From assembly GCF_004762095.1 (NCBI RefSeq), contig NZ_SIJH01000019.1, forward strand, positions 1-51,063: 51,063 bases of DNA, written 5' to 3'. The stretch is from Tabrizicola caldifontis. Lineage in GTDB: Bacteria; Pseudomonadota; Alphaproteobacteria; Rhodobacterales; Rhodobacteraceae. How positions within the stretch are numbered: position 1 is the first letter of the stretch; every line of letters begins with the position of its first letter. The notes beneath the pieces are model-generated. The model did not search any database and had not been told where the DNA came from. It worked only from the letters and a program-made list of their open reading frames with translations. Positions 1 through 7,568 of this stretch are shown here, in pieces. The translations under genes were made by a program, and so were the position numbers.

Positions 1-126
1 TTCAAAAGTCCCATGTGGATCACTCCGTTGCCCCCGCCGCTCACCGCTCTGGGGGAAGGTTCACATGGCTCAATTCTCAGTGGAAATTATACGCCTACCC
101 GGCTCAGTTCTGGGTGGAAATCAACA
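1..126. mobile_element. Right end of an IS21-family insertion sequence (partial)
   Basis: Two imperfect direct copies of a roughly 24-bp motif lie at 67-90 and 101-124; both begin GGCTCA and contain GTGGAAAT. The outer copy ends in TCAACA at 126, so the opposite strand starts TGTTGATTTCCACC. Multiple short terminal repeats ending this way fit the transposase-binding ends of IS21 (istA/istB) elements; this match is from memory of the family. The rest of the element lies outside the window. The adjoining reading frame at 127-220 appears to be interrupted by it. Confidence 0.55.
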
Positions 127-220
127 CGCCAAGCTGTTCCTGATGTTGCGTGACCACGCCTTGCGGACCTTGACACCCGAGCAGCTGGCCGACCTGCGCC
201 GTCGCTTAAACTTGACCTGA
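127..220 (+). pseudogene. C-terminal fragment of an interrupted gene
   Basis: A frame running out of the IS end encodes about 30 residues (LFLMLRDHALRTLTPEQLAD followed by LRRRLNLT) and stops with TGA at 218-220. It has no start of its own. It is 20 bases upstream of the dehydrogenase start at 241 in the same direction, so the intact gene was probably its operon partner. The helical, charged tail would suit a small regulator, but I do not recognise the family. The frame stays open through the IS end back to base 2, so a fusion product is conceivable. Confidence 0.35.
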
Positions 221-240
221 TCCCCTACCGGAGACACGAA

Positions 241-1134
241 ATGACCGCCACGAAAGAAAAGATCGGCTTTGTCGGCACGGGGCTGATGGGGCATGGCATG
301 GCCAAGAACATTGTCGAGAAGGGCTATTCCCTGACCGTCATTGCCCATCGCAACCGCGCCCCGGTGGATGACCTGGTGGCGCGGGGCGCGACCGAGGCCG
401 CCTCGCTGGCCGATCTTGCCCGCAGCTCGACCATCATTTTCCTGTGTCTCACCGGCGCGCCCGAAGTAGCGGCCACCGTGGCGGCACTGAAGCCGGGGCT
501 TGCCAGGGGTTCGGTCATCGTCGACTGCTCGACCTCGGACCCGACGGTAACGCTGCGTCTTGCGGCAGAACTTGCCGAGGTCGGTGTCGAGTTCGTTGAT
601 GCGCCGCTGAGCCGCACCCCGAAGGAGGCCTGGGAGGGTACGCTGGATTGCATGGTGGGTGCGAAGCAGGAAACATTTTCCCGCGTCCAGCCGGTGATCG
701 CCACCTGGGCCGCCAAGATCGTCCATATCGGCGGCGTCGGCGATGGCCACAAGATGAAGCTTCTGAACAACTTCCTGTCGCTTGGCTATGCCGCGCTCTA
801 TTCCGAGGCGCTGGCGCTCTCTCGCAAGGTGGGCATTCCGGTGGCCGAGTTCGACAAGGTGATCCGCGGCGGGCGGATGGATTGCGGCTTCTACCAGACG
901 TTCATGGGCTACGCGCTGGAAGGCAACCGCGAGGCGCACAAGTTCACCATCGGCAACGCCTACAAGGACATGCGCTATGTCGAGGCGATGGCCAATGCCG
1001 CAACCGTGGCCACACCCATGGCCAGCGCCGTCAAGAACTCTTTCGCGCTCGCCATGGCAACTGGGGGCGACGGTCCGACGGACTACGTCCCTCACCTGTC
1101 TGATTTCGTGGCGCGGGCGAACGGCATTCGCTGA
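241..1134 (+). CDS. 3-hydroxyisobutyrate dehydrogenase family NAD(P)-dependent oxidoreductase
   Basis: The 297-residue protein has the usual length of the beta-hydroxyacid dehydrogenase family, which oxidises short beta-hydroxy acids or reduces the matching semialdehydes in the cytoplasm. The N-terminus carries the Rossmann motif GFVGTGLMGHGMAKN (residues 9-23). A substrate-loop segment with paired glycines follows near residue 120. GDGHKMKLLNN (about residues 165-175) contains the family's catalytic lysine. The start has GGAG eight bases upstream. Downstream of the IS21 end it may have lost its native upstream partner and promoter. The exact substrate (3-hydroxyisobutyrate, tartronate semialdehyde or another) cannot be decided from sequence alone. 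Confidence 0.85.
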   Translation: MTATKEKIGFVGTGLMGHGMAKNIVEKGYSLTVIAHRNRAPVDDLVARGATEAASLADLARSSTIIFLCLTGAPEVAATVAALKPGLARGSVIVDCSTSDPTVTLRLAAELAEVGVEFVDAPLSRTPKEAWEGTLDCMVGAKQETFSRVQPVIATWAAKIVHIGGVGDGHKMKLLNNFLSLGYAALYSEALALSRKVGIPVAEFDKVIRGGRMDCGFYQTFMGYALEGNREAHKFTIGNAYKDMRYVEAMANAATVATPMASAVKNSFALAMATGGDGPTDYVPHLSDFVARANGIR

Positions 1135-1667
1135 ACGCCGTCCATGGGGGCGTCGATCGCCGTATTCCCGCTGGCTTGCTGGTGCAAAATCATGTTCGGC
1201 CGCCCGAAGGATCGGCGCCCCATTGCCACCCGCCAAGACAGGCACCCGAACGCCTTTCCCTCCGCTGTCGTTGTTGCAGGAATGGTCCTGTTTCGGCTTT
1301 TACGATCAATGAGCTTGGAGTCCGGGTCAGGCAGCGTGTGCCGACGAACTTGTGCCAGCGCCCGGATGGCATGATTGCCAGCCGGCCCCTGCCGATGAAG
1401 GACAAAGGGCAGGCGCGCCGTTCATTTCGAAACTTCGGCCACGGATCGCTGAGGTCCAGGTGCACGAAGCCGTGTTTCATGAATCTTGCGCGCTTCGCGT
1501 TCCCGTCATGTCAGCCGCGCGATGGATCCGTTCGGGGAAATGTTCAACGCTCCCATCAGACGACTTGCGCAACCGGGCCAATTGCAGGCGACCATGGCAG
1601 CATGGACCCTACTCATTGGCCCGGCAGCGCGCTAAGGTCGCTGCGGTGCGTCAGACCGGGAGCAGCC
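1135..1667. other. Intergenic stretch with no supported gene
   Basis: This 533-base gap separates the dehydrogenase from the cupin gene. Several frames are open but none has a good ribosome site joined to a recognisable protein. A long open frame runs in from 1176 into the cupin gene, but its first 164 residues are rich in Arg, Pro and Cys and look like non-coding translation. It may hold degraded DNA. I see no RNA gene in it. Confidence 0.4.
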
Positions 1668-2333
1668 ATGACAAAGATCGCCGAACCTGTCGTGCATATC
1701 CATGACGATCGTTTCAAGGTAACCGAATGGCGCTTTTCCCCGGGGGCAGAGACGGGGTGGCACCGGCACGAGCACGACTATGTGATCGTGCCGTTGACCG
1801 ACGGAACCCTGACACTGGACATGCCGGATGGCCAGAGGGCGCAGGCACAACTTCGGCAAGGTGTGCCCTACTCGCGCCGGGTTGGGGTAGAGCACAATGT
1901 GACCAACGGTTCGTCCGTCGCCCCCCTGTCGTTCCTTGAAATCGAAGTCGTGGATGACGCCCTTGCCCGGAAGCGACGTGCGACCATGGAACGGTTGATG
2001 GCGGCGTTCAACATGCGGGATCTGGATGGGCTGATGGCCTGCATGTCAGCCAATTGCGCCTTTCATGCCGCTGCCGGGCCGGATGCCGAGGGCCGGGTTC
2101 ACCGCGGCCGCGAGGCGGTTCGCACGGCCTATGCGGCCATCTTCGACACTTTCCCGCAGGCGGCCTGGACCGAGGGCGCGCATGTCGTAGCGGGTGATAC
2201 GGGCCTGTCGACCTGGCGCTTCGTCGGCACCACGCGCGACGGGGTGTCGGTGGATGTGCGCGGTTGCGATGTCTTCGCCTTCGAGGGCGACCTCATTGCT
2301 CTGAAGGACAGCTACCGCAAGGCACGCGGCTAG
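1668..2333 (+). CDS. Cupin domain fused to a SnoaL/NTF2-like domain
   Basis: The 221-residue protein has two parts. Residues about 1-105 form a small cupin barrel with metal-type ligands in GWHRHEHDYVIV, then a GTLTLDM strand. Residues about 108-221 form a SnoaL/NTF2-like fold, beginning MERLMAAFNMRDLDGLMACM and ending in a GCDVFAFEGDLI strand pair typical of polyketide-cyclase-like or ketosteroid-isomerase-like proteins. The ATG at 1668 was chosen because the cupin begins right after it and upstream translation looks non-coding; its ribosome site (GGGAG) is modest. Function is unknown. A cupin joined to a small-molecule-binding NTF2 domain suggests an enzyme or sensor for a small organic acid or aromatic, which is inference only. 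Confidence 0.75.
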   Translation: MTKIAEPVVHIHDDRFKVTEWRFSPGAETGWHRHEHDYVIVPLTDGTLTLDMPDGQRAQAQLRQGVPYSRRVGVEHNVTNGSSVAPLSFLEIEVVDDALARKRRATMERLMAAFNMRDLDGLMACMSANCAFHAAAGPDAEGRVHRGREAVRTAYAAIFDTFPQAAWTEGAHVVAGDTGLSTWRFVGTTRDGVSVDVRGCDVFAFEGDLIALKDSYRKARG

Positions 2334-2413
2334 CTGCGCCGTGCAGAGCCGCACCGACGGGCAGACGACGCCGCATGAGGAAGCTGCCCGCGTCGCGCGG
2401 TCTGCATACTGAC

Positions 2414-2857
2414 CTAGCGATTGTAGCGGATGAAAGGCGTCTGCCTGCCGATCCGGTCATACAGCCGCCGACCGGCTTCGTTGAAGTGCTGGGTCAGCCA
2501 GTACACGGCGGGCGTGCCGTTGGCATCGGCTGCGGCATAGACTGCCTCGATAAGGCGGCGGCCAAGTCCGGTGCCGCGTGCGGCAGGGTCGACGTAGAGA
2601 TCCTGGAGGTAACAGACGTTCTCGACCTTCCAACAGTGCCGGTGGAACAGATAATGCGCCAGCCCCATCGCGCGCCCATCAACCTCGGCAATCAGGGCGT
2701 TGAAATCCTGCGGATCGTCGCCCAACAGGCGCGCAAAGGTGGTGGCATAGACCACCTCGGGCACCGTGGTTTCGTAATAGTCAAGATAACCCGTCCACAG
2801 ACGCCGCCAATCGGTTTCGTCGGTGGCACGCAGCGGGCGGATGCTGACCTCGGGCAT
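2414..2857 (-). CDS. GNAT family N-acetyltransferase
   Basis: The 147-residue protein is a single GNAT domain that would transfer an acetyl group from acetyl-CoA to an amine. It starts MPEVSIRPLRATDETDWRRL, has the central strand YLQDLYVDPAARGTGLGRRL with the acetyl-CoA loop (RGTGLG), and the C-terminal VYWLTQHFNEAGRRLYDRIG. I chose the ATG at 2857 because GGAGGGG lies just upstream; a longer frame to 2965 would overlap the binding-protein gene. It is the last gene of the HyuB-to-importer operon, 62 bases after the binding-protein stop, so it may acetylate an amino product of that pathway. The substrate is unknown. Confidence 0.8.
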   Translation of the reverse strand: MPEVSIRPLRATDETDWRRLWTGYLDYYETTVPEVVYATTFARLLGDDPQDFNALIAEVDGRAMGLAHYLFHRHCWKVENVCYLQDLYVDPAARGTGLGRRLIEAVYAAADANGTPAVYWLTQHFNEAGRRLYDRIGRQTPFIRYNR

Positions 2858-2919
2858 GTTCCCCTCCGACAGGAAGGCCGGCCCTGAACGCGCGGGGCCG
2901 GCCATGCCTTGGCTGTGCT

Positions 2920-4098
2920 TTACTTCATCAGGTCGGCAACCGGAATGGGCGAGGAGATCGTCCATTCATCGACCACGCCCGGCTTGCCGTTGTTCGTTTC
3001 GACGATCAGGTAGCGGGCCCGGTTCTGGTGGTGCAGTTCGCTGGTGAAGGTGCGTGGGCCGAAGAGGGTAGGTTCATCGACCATCTTTTCCAGCTCTGCC
3101 ACAACGGCGCTGGTCTCGGTCGTGCCGGCACGCTCGACGGCCTTGGCCCAGACGTCGATCATCACATAGCCCGGATAGGTGTATTGCGTGGCCGGCGGCG
3201 CACCGGTCACTTCGGTGTATTTCGCGTTGAACTCGTTCACCGCGGGGTTCGGGTCGTCGCCATAGATCGAGCCCTGAACCGGCACGTAGAAGTTCGACAG
3301 GTCCGGCACCGCAGACAGCCAGTAGCTGCCATCCACGCCCGAACCGTTCAGGATCATCGAGTTGATGCCCGCAGCGCGCAGCTGCTTGATGGCCGAAACC
3401 GCGCCCGGCATCATGGTGCAAAGCATGATCGCATCGGGCTCTTCAGGCAGTGACTTGATCCGGGTGATCTGCGCAGCGATCGAGGCGTCCTCGTTCAGGA
3501 AGGTATCCTCGCCGACCAGCTTGGCCTCGGGCAGTTGCGGCAGCATCCAGTCGAAGCCGTCGCAGATGCCTTTGTTGTATTCGGTCCAGGTGTCCAGAAG
3601 GCGGTAGAATGTCCGGGCCTCTTTCTTGTTGTAGGCCCATTCCGCCATGGTTGCGCCCTGAACGGCAGCCAGGACCGAAGCCGAGAAGGAGTTCGGCCCG
3701 ACACCCTGGATGCCGGCCTTGATCGATTCGGCGCAGAGGAAGAACGAGATCAGGCCATTCGATTCCGCCGCCAGCGCGGCGGGGGCGCCAAAGTCGTAAT
3801 CGCAGGAGACCACGACCATGTCTGCGCCTTGGTCGATGACGGAAAGGCCAGCCTTTGCGCCTTCGGCCCGGTCGGTCTTGGTGTCGGCCTTCACCACCTC
3901 GATCGGCTTGCCCAGAAGGCCGCCGGCCTCGTTGATTTCCGCGATGCGGATCATCGCCGCGTCCTGCGCGGGCTTGTCATAGGCCTGCATGAAGCCGGTC
4001 TCGGCCGTGGCGAAGCCCACGATGATGCGGTCGTCATCCGCAAGGGCCGCGCTGGAAAGGCACGTCGTGGCGGCAAGGATTGCTGTCAGTTTCTTCAT
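2920..4098 (-). CDS. Branched-chain amino acid-type ABC transporter substrate-binding protein
   Basis: The 392-residue periplasmic protein starts with a signal peptide (MKKLTAILAATTCLSSAALA, cleavage near residue 20) and then a type I periplasmic binding fold of the LivK/Peripla_BP_6 kind. This includes INEAGGLLGKPIEVV near residue 55 and ILNGSGVDGSYWLSAVPDL near residue 255. It would deliver a substrate to the two permeases encoded upstream. A GGGAG ribosome site precedes the ATG. It follows the second permease by 23 bases. Relatives bind amino acids, amides, urea or aromatic acids. The linked HyuA/HyuB genes suggest a cyclic amide or its derivative, which is inference. Confidence 0.88.
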   Translation of the reverse strand: MKKLTAILAATTCLSSAALADDDRIIVGFATAETGFMQAYDKPAQDAAMIRIAEINEAGGLLGKPIEVVKADTKTDRAEGAKAGLSVIDQGADMVVVSCDYDFGAPAALAAESNGLISFFLCAESIKAGIQGVGPNSFSASVLAAVQGATMAEWAYNKKEARTFYRLLDTWTEYNKGICDGFDWMLPQLPEAKLVGEDTFLNEDASIAAQITRIKSLPEEPDAIMLCTMMPGAVSAIKQLRAAGINSMILNGSGVDGSYWLSAVPDLSNFYVPVQGSIYGDDPNPAVNEFNAKYTEVTGAPPATQYTYPGYVMIDVWAKAVERAGTTETSAVVAELEKMVDEPTLFGPRTFTSELHHQNRARYLIVETNNGKPGVVDEWTISSPIPVADLMK

Positions 4099-4121
4099 CG
4101 TTCAACTCCCGTTGGTTGGTT

Positions 4122-5171
4122 TCAGTCCGTTCCCGGTTCGACCGGTTTTTCCGTCCGGGCACGCAGCCCGGTCAGTTCGCTGTTGCCCATGATTCCCGAT
4201 GGCCGGAACATGAGGATGAGGATCATTACCACGCCCAGTGCGATTTCCTGCACGCCGCCCGGCAGGGCGAAGGTGCTGGCGCCCACCTGCACCCCGGCCT
4301 CGAGCCAGCGCAGAACCTGGATGAGGCTGGACAGGATCAGCACACCCAGCACGGCGCCCGACAGGCTGCCCATGCCGCCAACGACCAGCATCGAAAGGGT
4401 GGTGAAAGTCAGTCCAAGATAGAAGGTATCGGGCGTCACAAGGCCGATGGAATGGGCATAAAGCGCGCCCCCTGCCCCCATGATCGCGCCCGAGATCACG
4501 AACGCAATCAGCCTCACGCGGGGGATGTTGATGCCGCTGGCGGCGGCGGCCGTGGGTTCGTCACGCGCGGCACGCAGCGCAAGGCCATGGCGACTGATCG
4601 AGAAGGCCCAGGCCACGAAAACCGCCAGAATCGCGGCGATCATGTAAGGCCAGATCGAGCGGACGATCGGAATCCCAACGACCGAGGAGGTCGCGGCCGT
4701 GACGCTGCTCCAGTTGGAATAGATGGCGTTGACCATCGCCAGCATCGCAAAGGTCGCAATCGACGCCGCGATGCCCGACAGGCGCATGAGAACGGCACCA
4801 AAGACAAGGGCCCAGAAGGCCGCGAAGGTTCCGCCCGCAAGCGCCGCCGCCCAGAAGGGAATCTCCATCTGCATCAGCCAGTCGGGCAGGCCGGGCATGG
4901 CGGTGCCCTTCATCATCGGCTTGATCGTCGTCCAGGCCGCGACATAGCCGCCAAGACAGGCAAAGGCGATGTGGCCAAAGCTGATGACGCCGGAATTGCC
5001 GATGAAGGTGTAAAGTCCGACGACGAACACCACCTGAAGGAAGATGTCGATCACGGTCTGATTGAATGGCCGAGACCCGACGAACCATGCGATCAGGGCG
5101 AAGGCCAAGAGTAGCGCCGAAAGGATCAGCGGCGTGGCGATGGTGCGGCGCAGGATCGAGTAACGGGCCAT
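4122..5171 (-). CDS. Branched-chain amino acid-type ABC transporter permease (LivM-like)
   Basis: The 349-residue inner-membrane protein has about eight to ten hydrophobic segments and the permease loop features of LivM: GNSGVISFGHIAFACLGGY near residue 60 and VVGGMGSLSGAVLGVLI near residue 270. The start codon overlaps the stop of the upstream permease as TGATG, pointing to translational coupling. The C-terminus ends in FRPSGIMGNSELTGLRAR, the usual cytoplasmic tail. It forms the membrane pore with the partner permease at 5171-6085 and is driven by the two ATPases of the same operon. Confidence 0.88.
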   Translation of the reverse strand: MARYSILRRTIATPLILSALLLAFALIAWFVGSRPFNQTVIDIFLQVVFVVGLYTFIGNSGVISFGHIAFACLGGYVAAWTTIKPMMKGTAMPGLPDWLMQMEIPFWAAALAGGTFAAFWALVFGAVLMRLSGIAASIATFAMLAMVNAIYSNWSSVTAATSSVVGIPIVRSIWPYMIAAILAVFVAWAFSISRHGLALRAARDEPTAAAASGINIPRVRLIAFVISGAIMGAGGALYAHSIGLVTPDTFYLGLTFTTLSMLVVGGMGSLSGAVLGVLILSSLIQVLRWLEAGVQVGASTFALPGGVQEIALGVVMILILMFRPSGIMGNSELTGLRARTEKPVEPGTD

Positions 5172-6085
5172 CACACGCGCTCCTTCGTGCCGCGCGCCGC
5201 AAGCAGGCCTTGCGGGCGGAAGATCAGGACGAGGATGACCGCGCCATAGACAAAGGCATCGCGGAAGGCGCGGGCATCGGGCGGCAGGATCACCTGCATC
5301 ACCGTGGCGATCGCCCCCAGCGCAAAGCCCGCGATCACTGCCCCGGCCAAGCTGCCCATGCCGCCGATCACGGTGGCAATGAAGGCCATCAGCATCACGG
5401 ATGCGCCCATCATGATGTTTGCCGTTCCGGTCTGGCTTCCCAAGATCAGCGCGATTGCGGCAGCCAGCGCGCCCGACAGCGCGAATGCCCCCATGATCAC
5501 GCGGTTCGCCCTGACCCCCAGCATCCGCGCCATGGTGAAATTTTCGGCCGCGGCCCGCATCTCAAGGCCAAAGCGGGTGCGGCGCAGAAAGGCGGTCAGG
5601 CCGATCAGGACGGCGATGGTCACAAGGATGGTGATCAGCTGCAGAAGCGGGATACGCGCGCCCAAGATCTCGACAGGCTGACTGAGGCCTGGCAGCAGCG
5701 AGATGCTTTTCGGTCGGCTGGAGAACAGCATCAGCAGGAAATACCGGATCACGAAGCCAAGAGCAAACGAGGCGATCATCATCGTTGCGGGGTTCGCGCG
5801 GCGGAAGCGGCGGAACACCACCACCTCGGACAGCACGGAAAGCCCCGCGCCCACGGCAAGGGTGAAGGGAATCAGCAGGAACCAGGGGAGGTTGCCCGCG
5901 AAGATGATCGCGACCGCATCGACCGAGGGCCAGAGCAGCGCGAAGACGCAGAAGGCGATCACGTCGCCATGCGCGAAATTGACCAGCCGCATCACGCCGA
6001 AGATCAGCGCGATGCCAAGCGCGCCAAGAGCGTAAAGCGACCCCAGCGACAGCGCGTCGAAGATGACCTGCATCAACCCGCCCAT
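5171..6085 (-). CDS. Branched-chain amino acid-type ABC transporter permease (LivH-like)
   Basis: The 304-residue membrane protein is of the LivH type. It starts MGGLMQVIFDALSLGSLYAL, then has GIALIFGVMRLVNFAHGDVI near residue 27 and ATVIGGMGSLAGAVIAGFAL near residue 240, with a FRPQGLLAARGTKERV tail. The ATG at 6085 was chosen because it overlaps the upstream ATPase stop as TGATG; a TTG one codon earlier is possible. It pairs with the LivM-like permease to form the importer channel. Confidence 0.88.
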   Translation of the reverse strand: MGGLMQVIFDALSLGSLYALGALGIALIFGVMRLVNFAHGDVIAFCVFALLWPSVDAVAIIFAGNLPWFLLIPFTLAVGAGLSVLSEVVVFRRFRRANPATMMIASFALGFVIRYFLLMLFSSRPKSISLLPGLSQPVEILGARIPLLQLITILVTIAVLIGLTAFLRRTRFGLEMRAAAENFTMARMLGVRANRVIMGAFALSGALAAAIALILGSQTGTANIMMGASVMLMAFIATVIGGMGSLAGAVIAGFALGAIATVMQVILPPDARAFRDAFVYGAVILVLIFRPQGLLAARGTKERV

Positions 6086-6819
6086 CAATGTTCCCCATAT
6101 CCGAAGTATGCAGCCTGCATCGCCTCGCTTTGCCCAAGCGCGCGGGCATCGCCGTCCAGCACGATTTCGCCCCCCCGCATCAGCATCATCCGCCCACCCA
6201 CCATCATCGCGCGGGTGGAAGACTGTTCGACGATCAAGAGCGTCAGCTTGCGTTCGGCGCGAAGCGCGATCAGCCGTTCGTAGACCTGATCGGTGATGTT
6301 CGGCGCAAGGCCAAGGCTGGGTTCGTCGATCGCCACCAGACGCGGCGTCGTCATCAGCGCCCGGCCGATGACCAGCATCTGCTGCTGGCCACCCGACAGA
6401 AGCCCCGCCTGGCTGTGACGCCGCTCCTTCAGGATCGGGAAGGTGGCATAGACGGCCTCAAGCTCGCTGGCTGCCCGCGCCCGCCAGCCGCGGGTGCCGG
6501 AATGCATGCCGGTGCCGACCATCAGGTTTTCCTCGATCGTCAACGAGCCGAAAACGTCACGCCCCTCGGGCACCATGGACAGGCCCAGACGCGCGATGTC
6601 CTCGGGCGCCCGGCCGGTGATGTCGTGATCGGCAAAGTCGATCCGGCCCCCGGCAGGGGGTGTGACCCCGGCGATGGCCCGCAGAAGCGAGGATTTCCCT
6701 GCGCCGTTCGGGCCGGTAATGAACAGGATCTCACCCTCGGCAAGGGTGAAGGTCACGCCGCGAACGGCCGTAAGCCGCCCGTAACGGACCGAGATGTTGG
6801 ACAGGGCCAGCAGGCTCAT
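6085..6819 (-). CDS. ABC transporter ATP-binding protein (LivF-like)
   Basis: The 244-residue ATPase powers the importer. Walker A is GPNGAGKSSLL (about residues 36-46), the signature is LLSGGQQQMLVIGRAL and Walker B is LVAIDEPSLGLAP. A C-terminal SEAMQAAYFG closes the protein as in LivF. The start at 6819 overlaps the stop of the LivG-like gene as ATGA. A longer reading to 6960 would give an Arg-rich non-coding-looking extension and was rejected. Confidence 0.9.
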   Translation of the reverse strand: MSLLALSNISVRYGRLTAVRGVTFTLAEGEILFITGPNGAGKSSLLRAIAGVTPPAGGRIDFADHDITGRAPEDIARLGLSMVPEGRDVFGSLTIEENLMVGTGMHSGTRGWRARAASELEAVYATFPILKERRHSQAGLLSGGQQQMLVIGRALMTTPRLVAIDEPSLGLAPNITDQVYERLIALRAERKLTLLIVEQSSTRAMMVGGRMMLMRGGEIVLDGDARALGQSEAMQAAYFGYGEH

Positions 6820-7568
6820 GCCTCTACCTCCAGCACGGGAAGATCGGTGTCGGCGGCGCTGCCCATGTAGGCGTGACGCACCTTCTCGCTGGCGCGGATC
6901 ACATCGGGCGGGCCGGCCTCGATTACCGCACCGCTGTCGAGGACGACAATGTGGTCGCAAAGGCCCAGCACCAGGCCCACGTTGTGTTCGATCAGCAGGA
7001 CACCACAGCCCATTTCCCCGGCGATGCGGCGGATCAGGGCGGAAAGTTCGGCCGCCTCCTGTGCGCTCATCCCGGCGGCGGGTTCGTCAAGCAGCAGGAA
7101 CTTCGGCCGTCCCATCAGCGCCCGACCGATGGCGACGCGGCGTTCGTCGGTATAGGGCAGCGCGCCCGCGATCCGGCCCGCCAGGGGGGCGATGCCAACC
7201 CAGTCGAGCATCACCTCGGCCTCGGCGATCGCTGCCGCGCGCGACTGGCCCAGGCCGACGCCGGTGACCTCCAGATTGTCGATCACCGGCAGGTCACGGA
7301 ACAGCCGCCCGCCCTGAAAGGTGCGGGCAATGCCGCGGCGGCGAACCTCATGCGGCTTCAGTCCCGAAAGGGGCTGTCCGTCCAGCAGGACAGCCCCTTC
7401 CGTTGCGGTCTGAAACCCGGTCAGCACATTGACAAGCGTGGTCTTTCCAGCCCCGTTCGGGCCGATCAGCCCGACGATCTGACCGGGCGACACTGTCAGG
7501 TTCACCCCCGACAGCGCCTTCAGCCCGGCGAAGGCCACCGATACCTTGTCAGCGCGCAGGTCGTTCAT
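6816..7568 (-). CDS. ABC transporter ATP-binding protein (LivG-like)
   Basis: The 250-residue ATPase is the second motor subunit. Walker A is GPNGAGKTTLVNVLTGF near residue 36. Walker B is FLLLDEPAAGMSAQEA, and the signature region reads LPYTDERRVAIGRALMG, which diverges from LSGGQ as LivG proteins often do. AAGKT-type spacing and the long insert before the signature are as in LivG. The ATG has a strong AAAGGAG site and overlaps the HyuA stop as ATGA. The operon therefore runs HyuB, HyuA, LivG, LivF, LivH, LivM, binding protein, GNAT. Confidence 0.9.
   Translation of the reverse strand: MNDLRADKVSVAFAGLKALSGVNLTVSPGQIVGLIGPNGAGKTTLVNVLTGFQTATEGAVLLDGQPLSGLKPHEVRRRGIARTFQGGRLFRDLPVIDNLEVTGVGLGQSRAAAIAEAEVMLDWVGIAPLAGRIAGALPYTDERRVAIGRALMGRPKFLLLDEPAAGMSAQEAAELSALIRRIAGEMGCGVLLIEHNVGLVLGLCDHIVVLDSGAVIEAGPPDVIRASEKVRHAYMGSAADTDLPVLEVEA

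Noticed and set aside
1176-1667. N-terminal extension of the cupin protein by 164 residues
   Set aside because: Composition is unlike protein-coding sequence and the cupin fold begins right after the ATG at 1668.
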